Assembly: GCA_900546265.1 (NCBI GenBank)
Contig: URCA01000078.1
Span: 1-6,703 of the forward strand
Origin: an uncultured Oscillospiraceae bacterium
Lineage (GTDB): Bacteria; Bacillota; Clostridia; Oscillospirales; Acutalibacteraceae
Length of the DNA: 6,703 nt
Direction: 5' to 3'
The first letter of the stretch is position 1, and each line of letters starts with the position of its first letter. The notes under the pieces were generated by a model. That model made no database searches, was not told where the DNA came from, and saw only the letters and a list, made by a program, of their open reading frames with translations. The position numbers and the translations under genes are program-made. This document shows, one piece after another, positions 1-6,481 of this stretch.

Positions 1-5
1 CCTAT

Positions 6-47
6 GCCCTTCTAGGGCTCCTTCATGCCACCCGTTTTACGGGTGGT
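6..47. mobile_element. Tandem hairpins, possible IS200/IS605-type element end
   Basis: Two perfect short hairpins lie in a row. The first is GCCCT (6-10), loop TCT, AGGGC (14-18). The second is CCACCCG (28-34), loop TTTTA, CGGGTGG (40-46), with a possible extra G-T wobble pair at 27/47. The second hairpin is flanked on both sides by the direct repeat TCATG (23-27 and 47-51). No T-run follows, so this is not an ordinary intrinsic terminator. Tandem subterminal hairpins with short T- or A-rich loops are typical of IS200/IS605-family ends, where they are recognised by TnpA or form part of the TnpB guide RNA. No transposase is in view, so the element would lie mainly to the left of the window. 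The alternatives are an intergenic repeat or the 3' end of an upstream transcript. The hairpins are certain; the mobile-element assignment is inference. Confidence 0.35.
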
Positions 48-73
48 CATGACTTATCTTATATCTCTACGCG

Positions 74-81
74 AAGGGAGG
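74..81 (+). promoter_or_regulatory. Ribosome binding site of tilS
   Basis: AAGGGAGG at 74-81 is a near-perfect Shine-Dalgarno sequence 10 bases upstream of the ATG at 92. It fixes the tilS start. No convincing sigma-70-type promoter is visible between the hairpins and this site, so the promoter is either weak or left of the window. Confidence 0.8.
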
Positions 82-91
82 CGTTCTTTCC

Positions 92-1450
92 ATGCCGCTG
101 CTGGATACCGTGGCCGCCGCCGTGAGGCGGGAGAGGCTGATCCCGGACGGCGCCGCCGTGCTGATCGCCCTGTCGGGCGGGGCTGATTCCATGGCCTTGC
201 TCCACGCTATGAGGGCGCTGGCCCCCGCCCATGGCTGGCGGCTGGCCGCTGCCCACGTGAACCACGGCCTGCGCGGGGACGAGGCCGAGCGGGACGAGGC
301 CTTTGCGCGGGAATGGTGCGCCCGCTGGAGCGTGCCCCTTCACGTCATGCGGGCGGATGTGGCTGCCGAGGCCGCTGCCCGGGGGGAAGGGCTGGAGGAA
401 ACCGGTCGCCGGATCCGCTATGCCTTTTTCAACGAACTTTGCGCCTGCGAAGGCTACGACCGGATCGCCACGGCCCACACCGCGAGCGACAATGTGGAAA
501 CCCTTCTGCTCCATCTGGCCCGGGGCAGCGGGGTGAGGGGGCTCGGCGGGATCCGTCCTCTCCTGGGCCGGCGGATCCGCCCCCTGCTGGATGTGACTCG
601 GGAGGAGGTCGAGGCCTACTGCCGGGAGAACGCCGTCCCCTTCGTCACCGACAGCACGAATTTCGATACCGCTTACTGCCGCAACCTCTTGCGCCACGAG
701 GCGGTGCCCGCCCTGCGGCGGGTGAATCCCCGGCTGGAGGAGGCCGCCGGCCGGCTGGCCCGCGCCGCCCGGCGGGACGACGACTGCCTGGAGACGCTGG
801 CCGCCGCCCTGTTGGACGAGGCCCGGCTGGCGGAGGATGTTTTCGACCCGGCGCCGCTGGCCGCCGCCCATGAGGCCCTGCGCCTGCGGGCTCTTCGCCG
901 CCTGGCTGGGGAGGAAGCGGAGGAGCGCCACGCCGCCGCCTTGGATACCCTGCTGACCGTCGGCGGCAGCGTCAATCTGCCGGGCGGGCGGACGGCCCTC
1001 CTGGCCGACGGCCGCTTGCAAATCCGGCCCGCCGCGCCCCGCGCCGCTGTTCCGTATTTCGAGTGGACGATACGTCCGGGGGAGCGTTGTGAGATTTGCG
1101 GCAGAATCTACCAAATTGCTTGTGTTTCTTTGGAGGAATATGAGAAGAAAAAGAAAATTCACAAAAACTTATTAAAAAACACGGTGAACTATGATAAGAT
1201 AAGCGGTGATCTCGTGGTGCGGCAGCGCCTGCCCGGTGACGCCTATCATCCGATGGGTCGCCAGGGAGGAAAAAGCCTGAAAAAATTGTTCAATGAAGCC
1301 AAAATTCCGCCAGAAATCCGGGATACTATCCCGATTTTGTGCGACAGTGCCGGCATTCTGCTGGCGTATGGCTGCGGCTGCGACGAACGGGTTCGACCGG
1401 ACGAGAGCACCCGCCGTTTTTTGATAATAACGGTGGAGGACGGCCGGTAA
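92..1450 (+). CDS. tilS: tRNA(Ile)-lysidine synthetase TilS
   Basis: TilS is an ATP-dependent cytoplasmic enzyme. It attaches lysine to C34 of the CAU-anticodon tRNA-Ile, so that the tRNA reads AUA and accepts isoleucine; it is normally essential. The 452-residue product has the N-type PP-loop SGGADS at residues 28-33 and the HVNHGLRG motif at about 55-62. The TDSTN...CRNLLRHEAVPAL...NP segment (about 186-212), which is characteristic of the catalytic domain, follows. A C-terminal TilS domain occupies about 373-440, with RQRLPGD and the KSLKKLFNEAKIP block followed by IPIL. Length is normal for the family. An AT-rich stretch encodes a lysine-rich linker at about 347-370, just before the C-terminal domain. 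The gene leads the tilS-hpt-ftsH cluster; hpt starts 19 bases after its stop if the upstream TTG is used. The ATG start is supported by a strong ribosome binding site. Identification is secure. Confidence 0.96.
   Translation: MPLLDTVAAAVRRERLIPDGAAVLIALSGGADSMALLHAMRALAPAHGWRLAAAHVNHGLRGDEAERDEAFAREWCARWSVPLHVMRADVAAEAAARGEGLEETGRRIRYAFFNELCACEGYDRIATAHTASDNVETLLLHLARGSGVRGLGGIRPLLGRRIRPLLDVTREEVEAYCRENAVPFVTDSTNFDTAYCRNLLRHEAVPALRRVNPRLEEAAGRLARAARRDDDCLETLAAALLDEARLAEDVFDPAPLAAAHEALRLRALRRLAGEEAEERHAAALDTLLTVGGSVNLPGGRTALLADGRLQIRPAAPRAAVPYFEWTIRPGERCEICGRIYQIACVSLEEYEKKKKIHKNLLKNTVNYDKISGDLVVRQRLPGDAYHPMGRQGGKSLKKLFNEAKIPPEIRDTIPILCDSAGILLAYGCGCDERVRPDESTRRFLIITVEDGR
1174..1180 (+). other. 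In-frame slippery heptamer A-AAA-AAC in tilS
   Basis: The A6C run at 1174-1180 is phased exactly as X-XXY-YYZ in the tilS frame: TTA at 1172-1174, AAA, then AAC. A -1 slip would add CAC GGT GAA CTA and stop at TGA 1192-1194. This gives a product of about 367 residues that ends where the C-terminal TilS domain begins. The sequence arrangement is certain. Actual frameshifting is speculation, because A-AAA-AAC is a weak site in many bacteria and I see no strong downstream structure. Confidence 0.25.
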
Positions 1451-1469
1451 TCACTCACGCAGGGTTATT

Positions 1470-2036
1470 TTGGCGAAGGGATGGATAGAAAGAGTGAGTA
1501 TACGCAACGATGTGTCGGAAATCCTGTATACAGAGGAAAAGCTGCAGGAAATCGTGCAGGCGATGGGCCGGCGCATCACCGAGGACTATCAAGGAAAGAA
1601 CCTCTTTTTGGTCAGCGTACTGAAGGGATCCCTAATTTTTATGGCGGATTTGATGCGGGCCATCGACCTGCCCTGCGCCATCGATTTTCTCTCGGTGTCC
1701 AGCTATGGCGCGGGCACCACGACCAGCGGGGAGGTGCGGATTCTCAAGGATCTGGATTCCACCCTGGAGGGCAGGGACGTGCTGGTGGTGGAGGATATCC
1801 TCGATTCCGGCGTCACCCTGTCCTTTCTGCTGAAAAATCTGTCCGCCCGTCAGCCGCGCAGCATCCGCCTGTGCACGCTGCTGGACAAGCCGGAGCGCCG
1901 CAAGGTGGACATCCGGCCCGACTACGTGGGGGCCGTGGTACCTGATGAATTCATCGTCGGCTACGGCCTGGATTACGCGGAAAAATACCGGAACCTGCCG
2001 TTTATCGGCGTGCTGAAGCCGGAGATTTACCAATAA
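1470..2036 (+). CDS. hpt: Hypoxanthine(-guanine) phosphoribosyltransferase
   Basis: This purine-salvage enzyme transfers the phosphoribosyl group of PRPP to hypoxanthine and/or guanine, giving IMP or GMP in the cytosol. The 188-residue reading has the pieces of a bacterial Hpt: SVLKGSLIFMADL (about 49-61), the flexible-loop SSYG (77-80), the PRPP-binding VVEDILDSGVTLSFL (106-120), the LLDKPERRKV segment (about 137-146) and the C-terminal DEFIVGYGLDYAEKYRNLP (159-177) that closes the base pocket. The start is ambiguous. TTG 1470 has AGGG at 1461-1464 with 5-base spacing. An in-frame GTG at 1494 would give MSIRNDVSEIL..., closer to the usual Hpt N-terminus, with AAGGGATGG (1475-1483) upstream but 10 bases away. 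It lies between tilS and ftsH, the standard Bacillota order. Enzyme identity is secure; whether guanine is a good substrate cannot be read from the sequence. Confidence 0.94.
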   Translation: MAKGWIERVSIRNDVSEILYTEEKLQEIVQAMGRRITEDYQGKNLFLVSVLKGSLIFMADLMRAIDLPCAIDFLSVSSYGAGTTTSGEVRILKDLDSTLEGRDVLVVEDILDSGVTLSFLLKNLSARQPRSIRLCTLLDKPERRKVDIRPDYVGAVVPDEFIVGYGLDYAEKYRNLPFIGVLKPEIYQ

Positions 2037-2077
2037 GAGCAAACGGCGCCGTTCCCGGAAGGGACGCACGGCCCGGT

Positions 2078-2083
2078 AAGGAG
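2078..2083 (+). promoter_or_regulatory. Ribosome binding site of ftsH
   Basis: AAGGAG at 2078-2083, nine bases before the ATG at 2093, is the clear Shine-Dalgarno site in the 56-base hpt-ftsH gap. It supports the start chosen for ftsH. Confidence 0.8.
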
Positions 2084-2092
2084 TGAGGTTCT

Positions 2093-4102
<2,010 letters not shown>

Positions 4103-4107
4103 AAACC

Positions 4108-4142
4108 AAGCCGGCCGCCCCGAATGGGCGGCCGGCTTTTTT
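4108..4142. terminator. Bidirectional intrinsic terminator between ftsH and the merR-type gene
   Basis: A perfect 13-bp inverted repeat, AAGCCGGCCGCCC (4108-4120) with GGGCGGCCGGCTT (4126-4138), is separated by the five-base loop CGAAT. Six T residues (4137-4142) follow on the plus strand, giving a strong terminator for ftsH. On the minus strand the same stem is followed by TTGGTTTTT, so it should also terminate the convergent regulator gene. The last T (4142) is also part of that gene's stop codon. Confidence 0.93.
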
Positions 4143-4870
4143 CATGTCGCGCAGTAAATCGCGATGGCCTCCCCGGCGAACCGGGCGGTTCCCTCGCCGC
4201 AGCGGTCAATGCTCTCTCGAAACCGTTCGTCCTCGATATACATCGCGCCCAAGCCCGCGAGGATCTCCTTGGTGCAATCGTAGAACCGGCAGCTGATGAA
4301 CCGCTTGAGCGCTTCGCACGCCGCCTGGGCCTCCTCGCCCGCGGGATCTCCGCCCCGCAGCGCGGCGAACCGGGCAAACTGCGCCCCCATTTCCTCCTGA
4401 ACGGCGTTCCAGTCCTCCGCGGTGTACGCTGCCGTGCGCTCCGCGCTCTGACGGTAAGCCTCGCCGCCGCCCCATCGCTCTTTCGCCTCCGCGGCGTAGG
4501 CGTCGATGGCCGCCGTGTCAAATGCCTCAAATGCCATGTGCGTGCCTTCTTTCTCGTTTGTCAAATCGTCCAGCAGCCGGAGCAGCCCCTCCAGCCGGTC
4601 CCGCTTGAGCGTCAGCAGCCGTTTCTGCTGGCGAAGCGCCTCTTGCCGGGAAAAATCCGGGCTATCCAGTATGCGCGCAATTTCCCGCAGCGGGAAATCC
4701 AGCTCCCGGAAGAACAGAATCTGCTGCAGCCGCTCCAGCTTGTCGTCGCCGTACAGCCGGTATCCGGCCGCGGTCACCTCGCTGGGCGTCAGCAGGCCCA
4801 GCTCGTCGTAATAATGCAGGGTGCGCACGCTCACGCCGGTCAGCGTGGTCACCTGCTTGACGGTTTTCAA
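4142..4870 (-). CDS. MerR family regulator with TipAS antibiotic-recognition domain
   Basis: The 242-residue product is a two-part transcription regulator. Residues 3-70 are a MerR winged helix (VKQVTTLTGVSVRTLHYYDELGLL, then AAGYRLYGDDKLERLQQILFFRELDFPLREI). A dimerisation coiled coil lies at about 74-106. Residues about 112-240 fit a TipAS domain (AYAAEAKERWGGGEAYRQS...), an all-helical fold that in Streptomyces TipA traps thiopeptide antibiotics. It holds cysteines at 185, 194, 199, 224 and 240, but whether any plays the role of TipA's drug-linked cysteine is unclear. The start is TTG at 4870, supported by AGGAG seven bases upstream. The promoter upstream has the 19-bp spacer typical of MerR targets, implying autoregulation. 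An internal ATG (4537) with its own ribosome binding site could give a free 131-residue TipAS domain. It converges on ftsH and diverges from the WYL regulator. The family is clear; the ligand is unknown. Confidence 0.9.
   Translation of the reverse strand: MKTVKQVTTLTGVSVRTLHYYDELGLLTPSEVTAAGYRLYGDDKLERLQQILFFRELDFPLREIARILDSPDFSRQEALRQQKRLLTLKRDRLEGLLRLLDDLTNEKEGTHMAFEAFDTAAIDAYAAEAKERWGGGEAYRQSAERTAAYTAEDWNAVQEEMGAQFARFAALRGGDPAGEEAQAACEALKRFISCRFYDCTKEILAGLGAMYIEDERFRESIDRCGEGTARFAGEAIAIYCAT
4535..4549 (-). promoter_or_regulatory. Internal ribosome binding site and start for a TipAS-only product
   Basis: Within the MerR-TipAS gene, the minus strand reads GAAGG (4549-4545), seven bases, then an in-frame ATG (4537-4535, Met112). 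Translation from here would give a 131-residue protein starting MAFEAFDTAAID, exactly the drug-recognition domain without the DNA-binding part. In Streptomyces, tipA is known to produce an abundant short TipAS from an in-frame internal start in the same way. The spacing and phase are seen directly; use of the site is inference. Confidence 0.5.
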
Positions 4871-4877
4871 AGGGATT

Positions 4878-4882
4878 CTCCT
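4878..4882 (-). promoter_or_regulatory. Ribosome binding site supporting the TTG start of the MerR-type gene
   Basis: The minus strand reads AGGAG (4882-4878) seven bases before TTG 4870. This good site makes TTG the likely start. The resulting MKTVKQVTTLTGVS N-terminus matches the usual beginning of MerR proteins. Confidence 0.75.
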
Positions 4883-4919
4883 CTCTGTCTGGTATCGGAC
4901 GGGGCCCCATCCATTGACG

Positions 4920-4969
4920 AGTATACGCTATGACGTACCGGGAGAGTCAAGTGTTTTTTCTTTTTTCTC
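4920..4969 (-). promoter_or_regulatory. MerR-type promoter with 19-bp spacer and upstream A-tract
   Basis: On the minus strand, -35 TTGACT (4950-4945) and -10 TATACT (4925-4920) are separated by exactly 19 bases. MerR-family target promoters are known for this over-long 19-20 bp spacing, which the bound regulator corrects by twisting the DNA. An A-rich stretch directly upstream (complement of 4953-4968) resembles an UP element. The spacer contains a short dyad, TACG-N6-CGTA (4924-4937), but its overall symmetry is imperfect. Transcription from here would read the MerR-TipAS gene, so autoregulation is likely. Confidence 0.75.
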
Positions 4970-4973
4970 AATA

Positions 4974-4982
4974 TGGTATACT
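4974..4982 (+). promoter_or_regulatory. Extended -10 promoter of the WYL regulator gene
   Basis: TGGTATACT at 4974-4982 is an extended -10 element (TGn plus TATACT). Seventeen bases upstream lies only a T-tract, so the -35 is poor, as is common with extended -10 promoters. It lies about 48 bases before the ATG at 5030, back to back with the MerR-type promoter. Confidence 0.6.
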
Positions 4983-5014
4983 GATAACACCGCAGCCGGA
5001 ATCCGCCTGTAGAG

Positions 5015-5021
5015 AAAGGAG
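5015..5021 (+). promoter_or_regulatory. Ribosome binding site of the WYL regulator gene
   Basis: AAAGGAG at 5015-5021, eight bases before the ATG at 5030, is a strong Shine-Dalgarno site and confirms the start. Confidence 0.8.
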
Positions 5022-5029
5022 CCTCCGCC

Positions 5030-5941
5030 ATGCAAATCCACCGCCTTTTTGAAATCGTTTATCTGCTGCTGGATACCCCCAATATCACAGCCCGGCAGCT
5101 TGCGGAACGCTTCGAAGTCAGCGAACGCACCATCTATCGGGATGTGGATGTCCTCAGCGGCGCGGGCATCCCCGTCTATGCCGCCAAGGGCAAGGGCGGC
5201 GGCATCCGTCTGCTGCCTGATTACGTCCTGGATAAATCCCTCCTGAACGAAAACGAGCAGGAGGCTATTCTGCTGGGCCTGAAAAGCCTGGCCGCCACCG
5301 GCGGCGAGGATCCCGCCGTCACCGATAAGCTCGCCCGCCTGTTCCATAAGGCGGAAGCCTCATGGATCGAGGTGGATTTTTCCTCCTGGGGCCGCGATCC
5401 GGCGGAGAAGGAAGCTTTCGACATCCTGAAGGCCGCCATTCTGACCGCCCGCCTCGTTCACCTGACCTATTATAACGCCGCTGGCGAACAGAGCGAACGG
5501 GTAATTGAACCCGTCCGCCTGCACTTCAAGGGCGGACGCTGGTACCTGCAAGCCTATTGCCGTACCCGCCAGGCCTGGCGCACCTTCCGGCTCTCCCGCA
5601 TCGGCCGCGCCGAGCGGCTGGAGGAATCCTTTCCGCCCCGCCCCGACGGCCCGCCGCCGCTGGAAGCCGCCGCGCCGCCCGCCGCCGTTACCGCCCTGTC
5701 CCTGCGCTTCGCCCCCACGGCGGCCTACCGGGTGTTCGACAGCTTCCGCCGGGAGGATATCCGGCGGGAACAGGACGGTTCTCTGTCCGTGTCCGTTTGG
5801 TATCCGGAGGATGCCTGGGTCTATGGCTTCCTCCTTTCCTTCGGCGGGGAGGTGGAGGTGCTTTCTCCGCCGCATATCCGCCGCATCCTGAAAGAAAAAG
5901 CCCGAGATGTTCTCCGGTTGTATGCAGAATATGACACGTAA
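5030..5941 (+). CDS. YafY-type HTH-WYL transcriptional regulator
   Basis: The 303-residue product is a DeoR/YafY-like regulator. Residues 1-60 form a winged helix-turn-helix (HTH_11 type: ITARQLAERFEVSERTIYRD, then YAAKGKGGGIRLL as the wing). A WYL domain spans about 130-200, with the signature WYL at 171-173 and the ligand-pocket arginines in RTFRLSRI (184-191). A proline/alanine-rich linker at about 202-220 leads to a C-terminal WCX extension (about 222-300). WYL domains are known to sense small ligands or nucleic acids and to switch DNA binding; the ligand here is unknown. Regulators of this type often act on a gene next door. The GyrI-like pair starting 83 bases downstream is the natural target candidate, and the gene is also likely to control its own promoter in the divergent region. 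Family assignment is secure, regulatory target inferred. Confidence 0.92.
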   Translation: MQIHRLFEIVYLLLDTPNITARQLAERFEVSERTIYRDVDVLSGAGIPVYAAKGKGGGIRLLPDYVLDKSLLNENEQEAILLGLKSLAATGGEDPAVTDKLARLFHKAEASWIEVDFSSWGRDPAEKEAFDILKAAILTARLVHLTYYNAAGEQSERVIEPVRLHFKGGRWYLQAYCRTRQAWRTFRLSRIGRAERLEESFPPRPDGPPPLEAAAPPAAVTALSLRFAPTAAYRVFDSFRREDIRREQDGSLSVSVWYPEDAWVYGFLLSFGGEVEVLSPPHIRRILKEKARDVLRLYAEYDT

Positions 5942-6008
5942 TTGTCTGGTTATCCTAGGTATACTGGAAGCATCACACAGGACAAGCCGCGCCCTGCACG
6001 TTGTCCGG
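5942..6008 (+). promoter_or_regulatory. Promoter and possible operator of the GyrI-like genes
   Basis: A -10 element TATACT lies at 5960-5965, but no acceptable -35 is found 16-18 bases upstream, which suggests dependence on an activator. Downstream is an inverted repeat, GGACAA (5980-5985) and TTGTCC (6001-6006), with half-site centres 21 bp apart, two turns of the helix. A related direct copy, TTGTCTGG (5942-5949) against TTGTCCGG (6001-6008), lies upstream of the -10. The arms could also pair as an RNA hairpin just before the ribosome binding site. Either reading would place control of the two GyrI-like genes here; the WYL regulator is the obvious candidate protein. Confidence 0.45.
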
Positions 6009-6012
6009 AAAG

Positions 6013-6017
6013 AAGGA
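6013..6017 (+). promoter_or_regulatory. Ribosome binding site fixing the ATG at 6025
   Basis: AAGGA at 6013-6017 (within AGAAGGAAG) lies seven bases before ATG 6025. It favours this start over the in-frame TTG at 6001, which lies inside the inverted repeat and would add eight unconserved residues. Confidence 0.75.
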
Positions 6018-6024
6018 AGTTTCC

Positions 6025-6471
6025 ATGACCTATGAAGTTGTCCAGCTGAACGCCAAAACCATCGTCGGCCTGCAAGCACGCTCCTCTAACACCGATCCCC
6101 ATATGGGGGAGATAATCGGTGACTTGTGGGAGCGGCTGTACGCCGGTCTTTACGAGGCCATTCCCGGCAAGGTCAACGGCAAAAGCATCGGGCTGTACAC
6201 CGGCTATGCCGGCGACTCTTATGACGTGGTCGTCGGCTGCGAGGCGGTTCCCGGAGAGGCGCTTCCCGCCGGGGTCGTCCAGGCCGTCATCCCCGCCGGC
6301 CGGTATGCCAAATTTGTCGTACACGGCGATGTGCAAAAGGACGTGGCCGCTTTCTGGGAAAAGCTGTGGGCCATGGATCTGCCGCGCGCCTTCACGGCGG
6401 ATTTTGAGGAATACCAGCCCGGCGGCGATATGCAGCACGCGGAAATCCACATCTATATTGCCCTGAAATGA
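6025..6471 (+). CDS. Stand-alone GyrI-like/AraC effector-binding domain protein
   Basis: The 148-residue product is a single GyrI-like (SHS2-derived, AraC effector-binding/Cass2-like) domain with no DNA-binding part. Typical features are the LQARSSN turn, the LWERLYAGLYEAIPGKVNGKSIGLY segment (about 34-58), VVVGCEA (about 68-74), the PAGRYAKFVVHG strand (about 90-101), WEKLWA with the DFEEY motif (126-130), and the terminal AEIHIYIALK with conserved Glu140. In BmrR-like proteins an acidic residue in the pocket contacts cationic drugs. Stand-alone members are reported to bind small molecules, and some hydrolyse cyclopropane-bearing DNA alkylators. No signal peptide or membrane segment is seen, so it is cytosolic. 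It has its own promoter-like leader and is followed ten bases later by a second GyrI-like gene, implying one operon. Fold assignment is good; ligand and any catalysis are unknown. Confidence 0.85.
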   Translation: MTYEVVQLNAKTIVGLQARSSNTDPHMGEIIGDLWERLYAGLYEAIPGKVNGKSIGLYTGYAGDSYDVVVGCEAVPGEALPAGVVQAVIPAGRYAKFVVHGDVQKDVAAFWEKLWAMDLPRAFTADFEEYQPGGDMQHAEIHIYIALK

Positions 6472-6476
6472 GGGAG
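6472..6476 (+). promoter_or_regulatory. Ribosome binding site of the second GyrI-like gene
   Basis: GGGAG at 6472-6476 begins at the base after the preceding stop codon and lies five bases before GTG 6482. This supports GTG initiation and translational coupling with the upstream gene. Confidence 0.65.
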
Positions 6477-6481
6477 ATCCT

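Noticed and set aside
36..64. TTTACG ... TTATAT as a tilS promoter
   Set aside because: The spacing is 17 bases but the -10 matches the consensus at only three positions, and the -35 lies within a hairpin; too weak to call.
59..1162. A 367-codon minus-strand frame opposite tilS
   Set aside because: Low-complexity Gly/Pro/Gln/Ala-rich translation with no family character; a shadow of the GC-rich tilS codons.
2042..2064. Palindrome AACGGCGCCGTT (2042-2053) and small TCCC-GGAA-GGGA stem between hpt and ftsH
   Set aside because: Real as sequence, but the palindrome has no loop for an RNA hairpin of its own and no T-run follows. It is not a terminator and I cannot support an operator role.
4124..4933. 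A 269-codon plus-strand frame opposite the MerR-type gene
   Set aside because: It begins next to the ftsH terminator, has no clear ribosome binding site and no domain. The minus-strand MerR-TipAS protein explains the region.
5942..5965. TTGTCT (5942-5947) as the -35 for the GyrI-like promoter
   Set aside because: The spacer to TATACT is only 12 bases, too short for a sigma-70-type promoter. It fits better as a possible regulator half-site.
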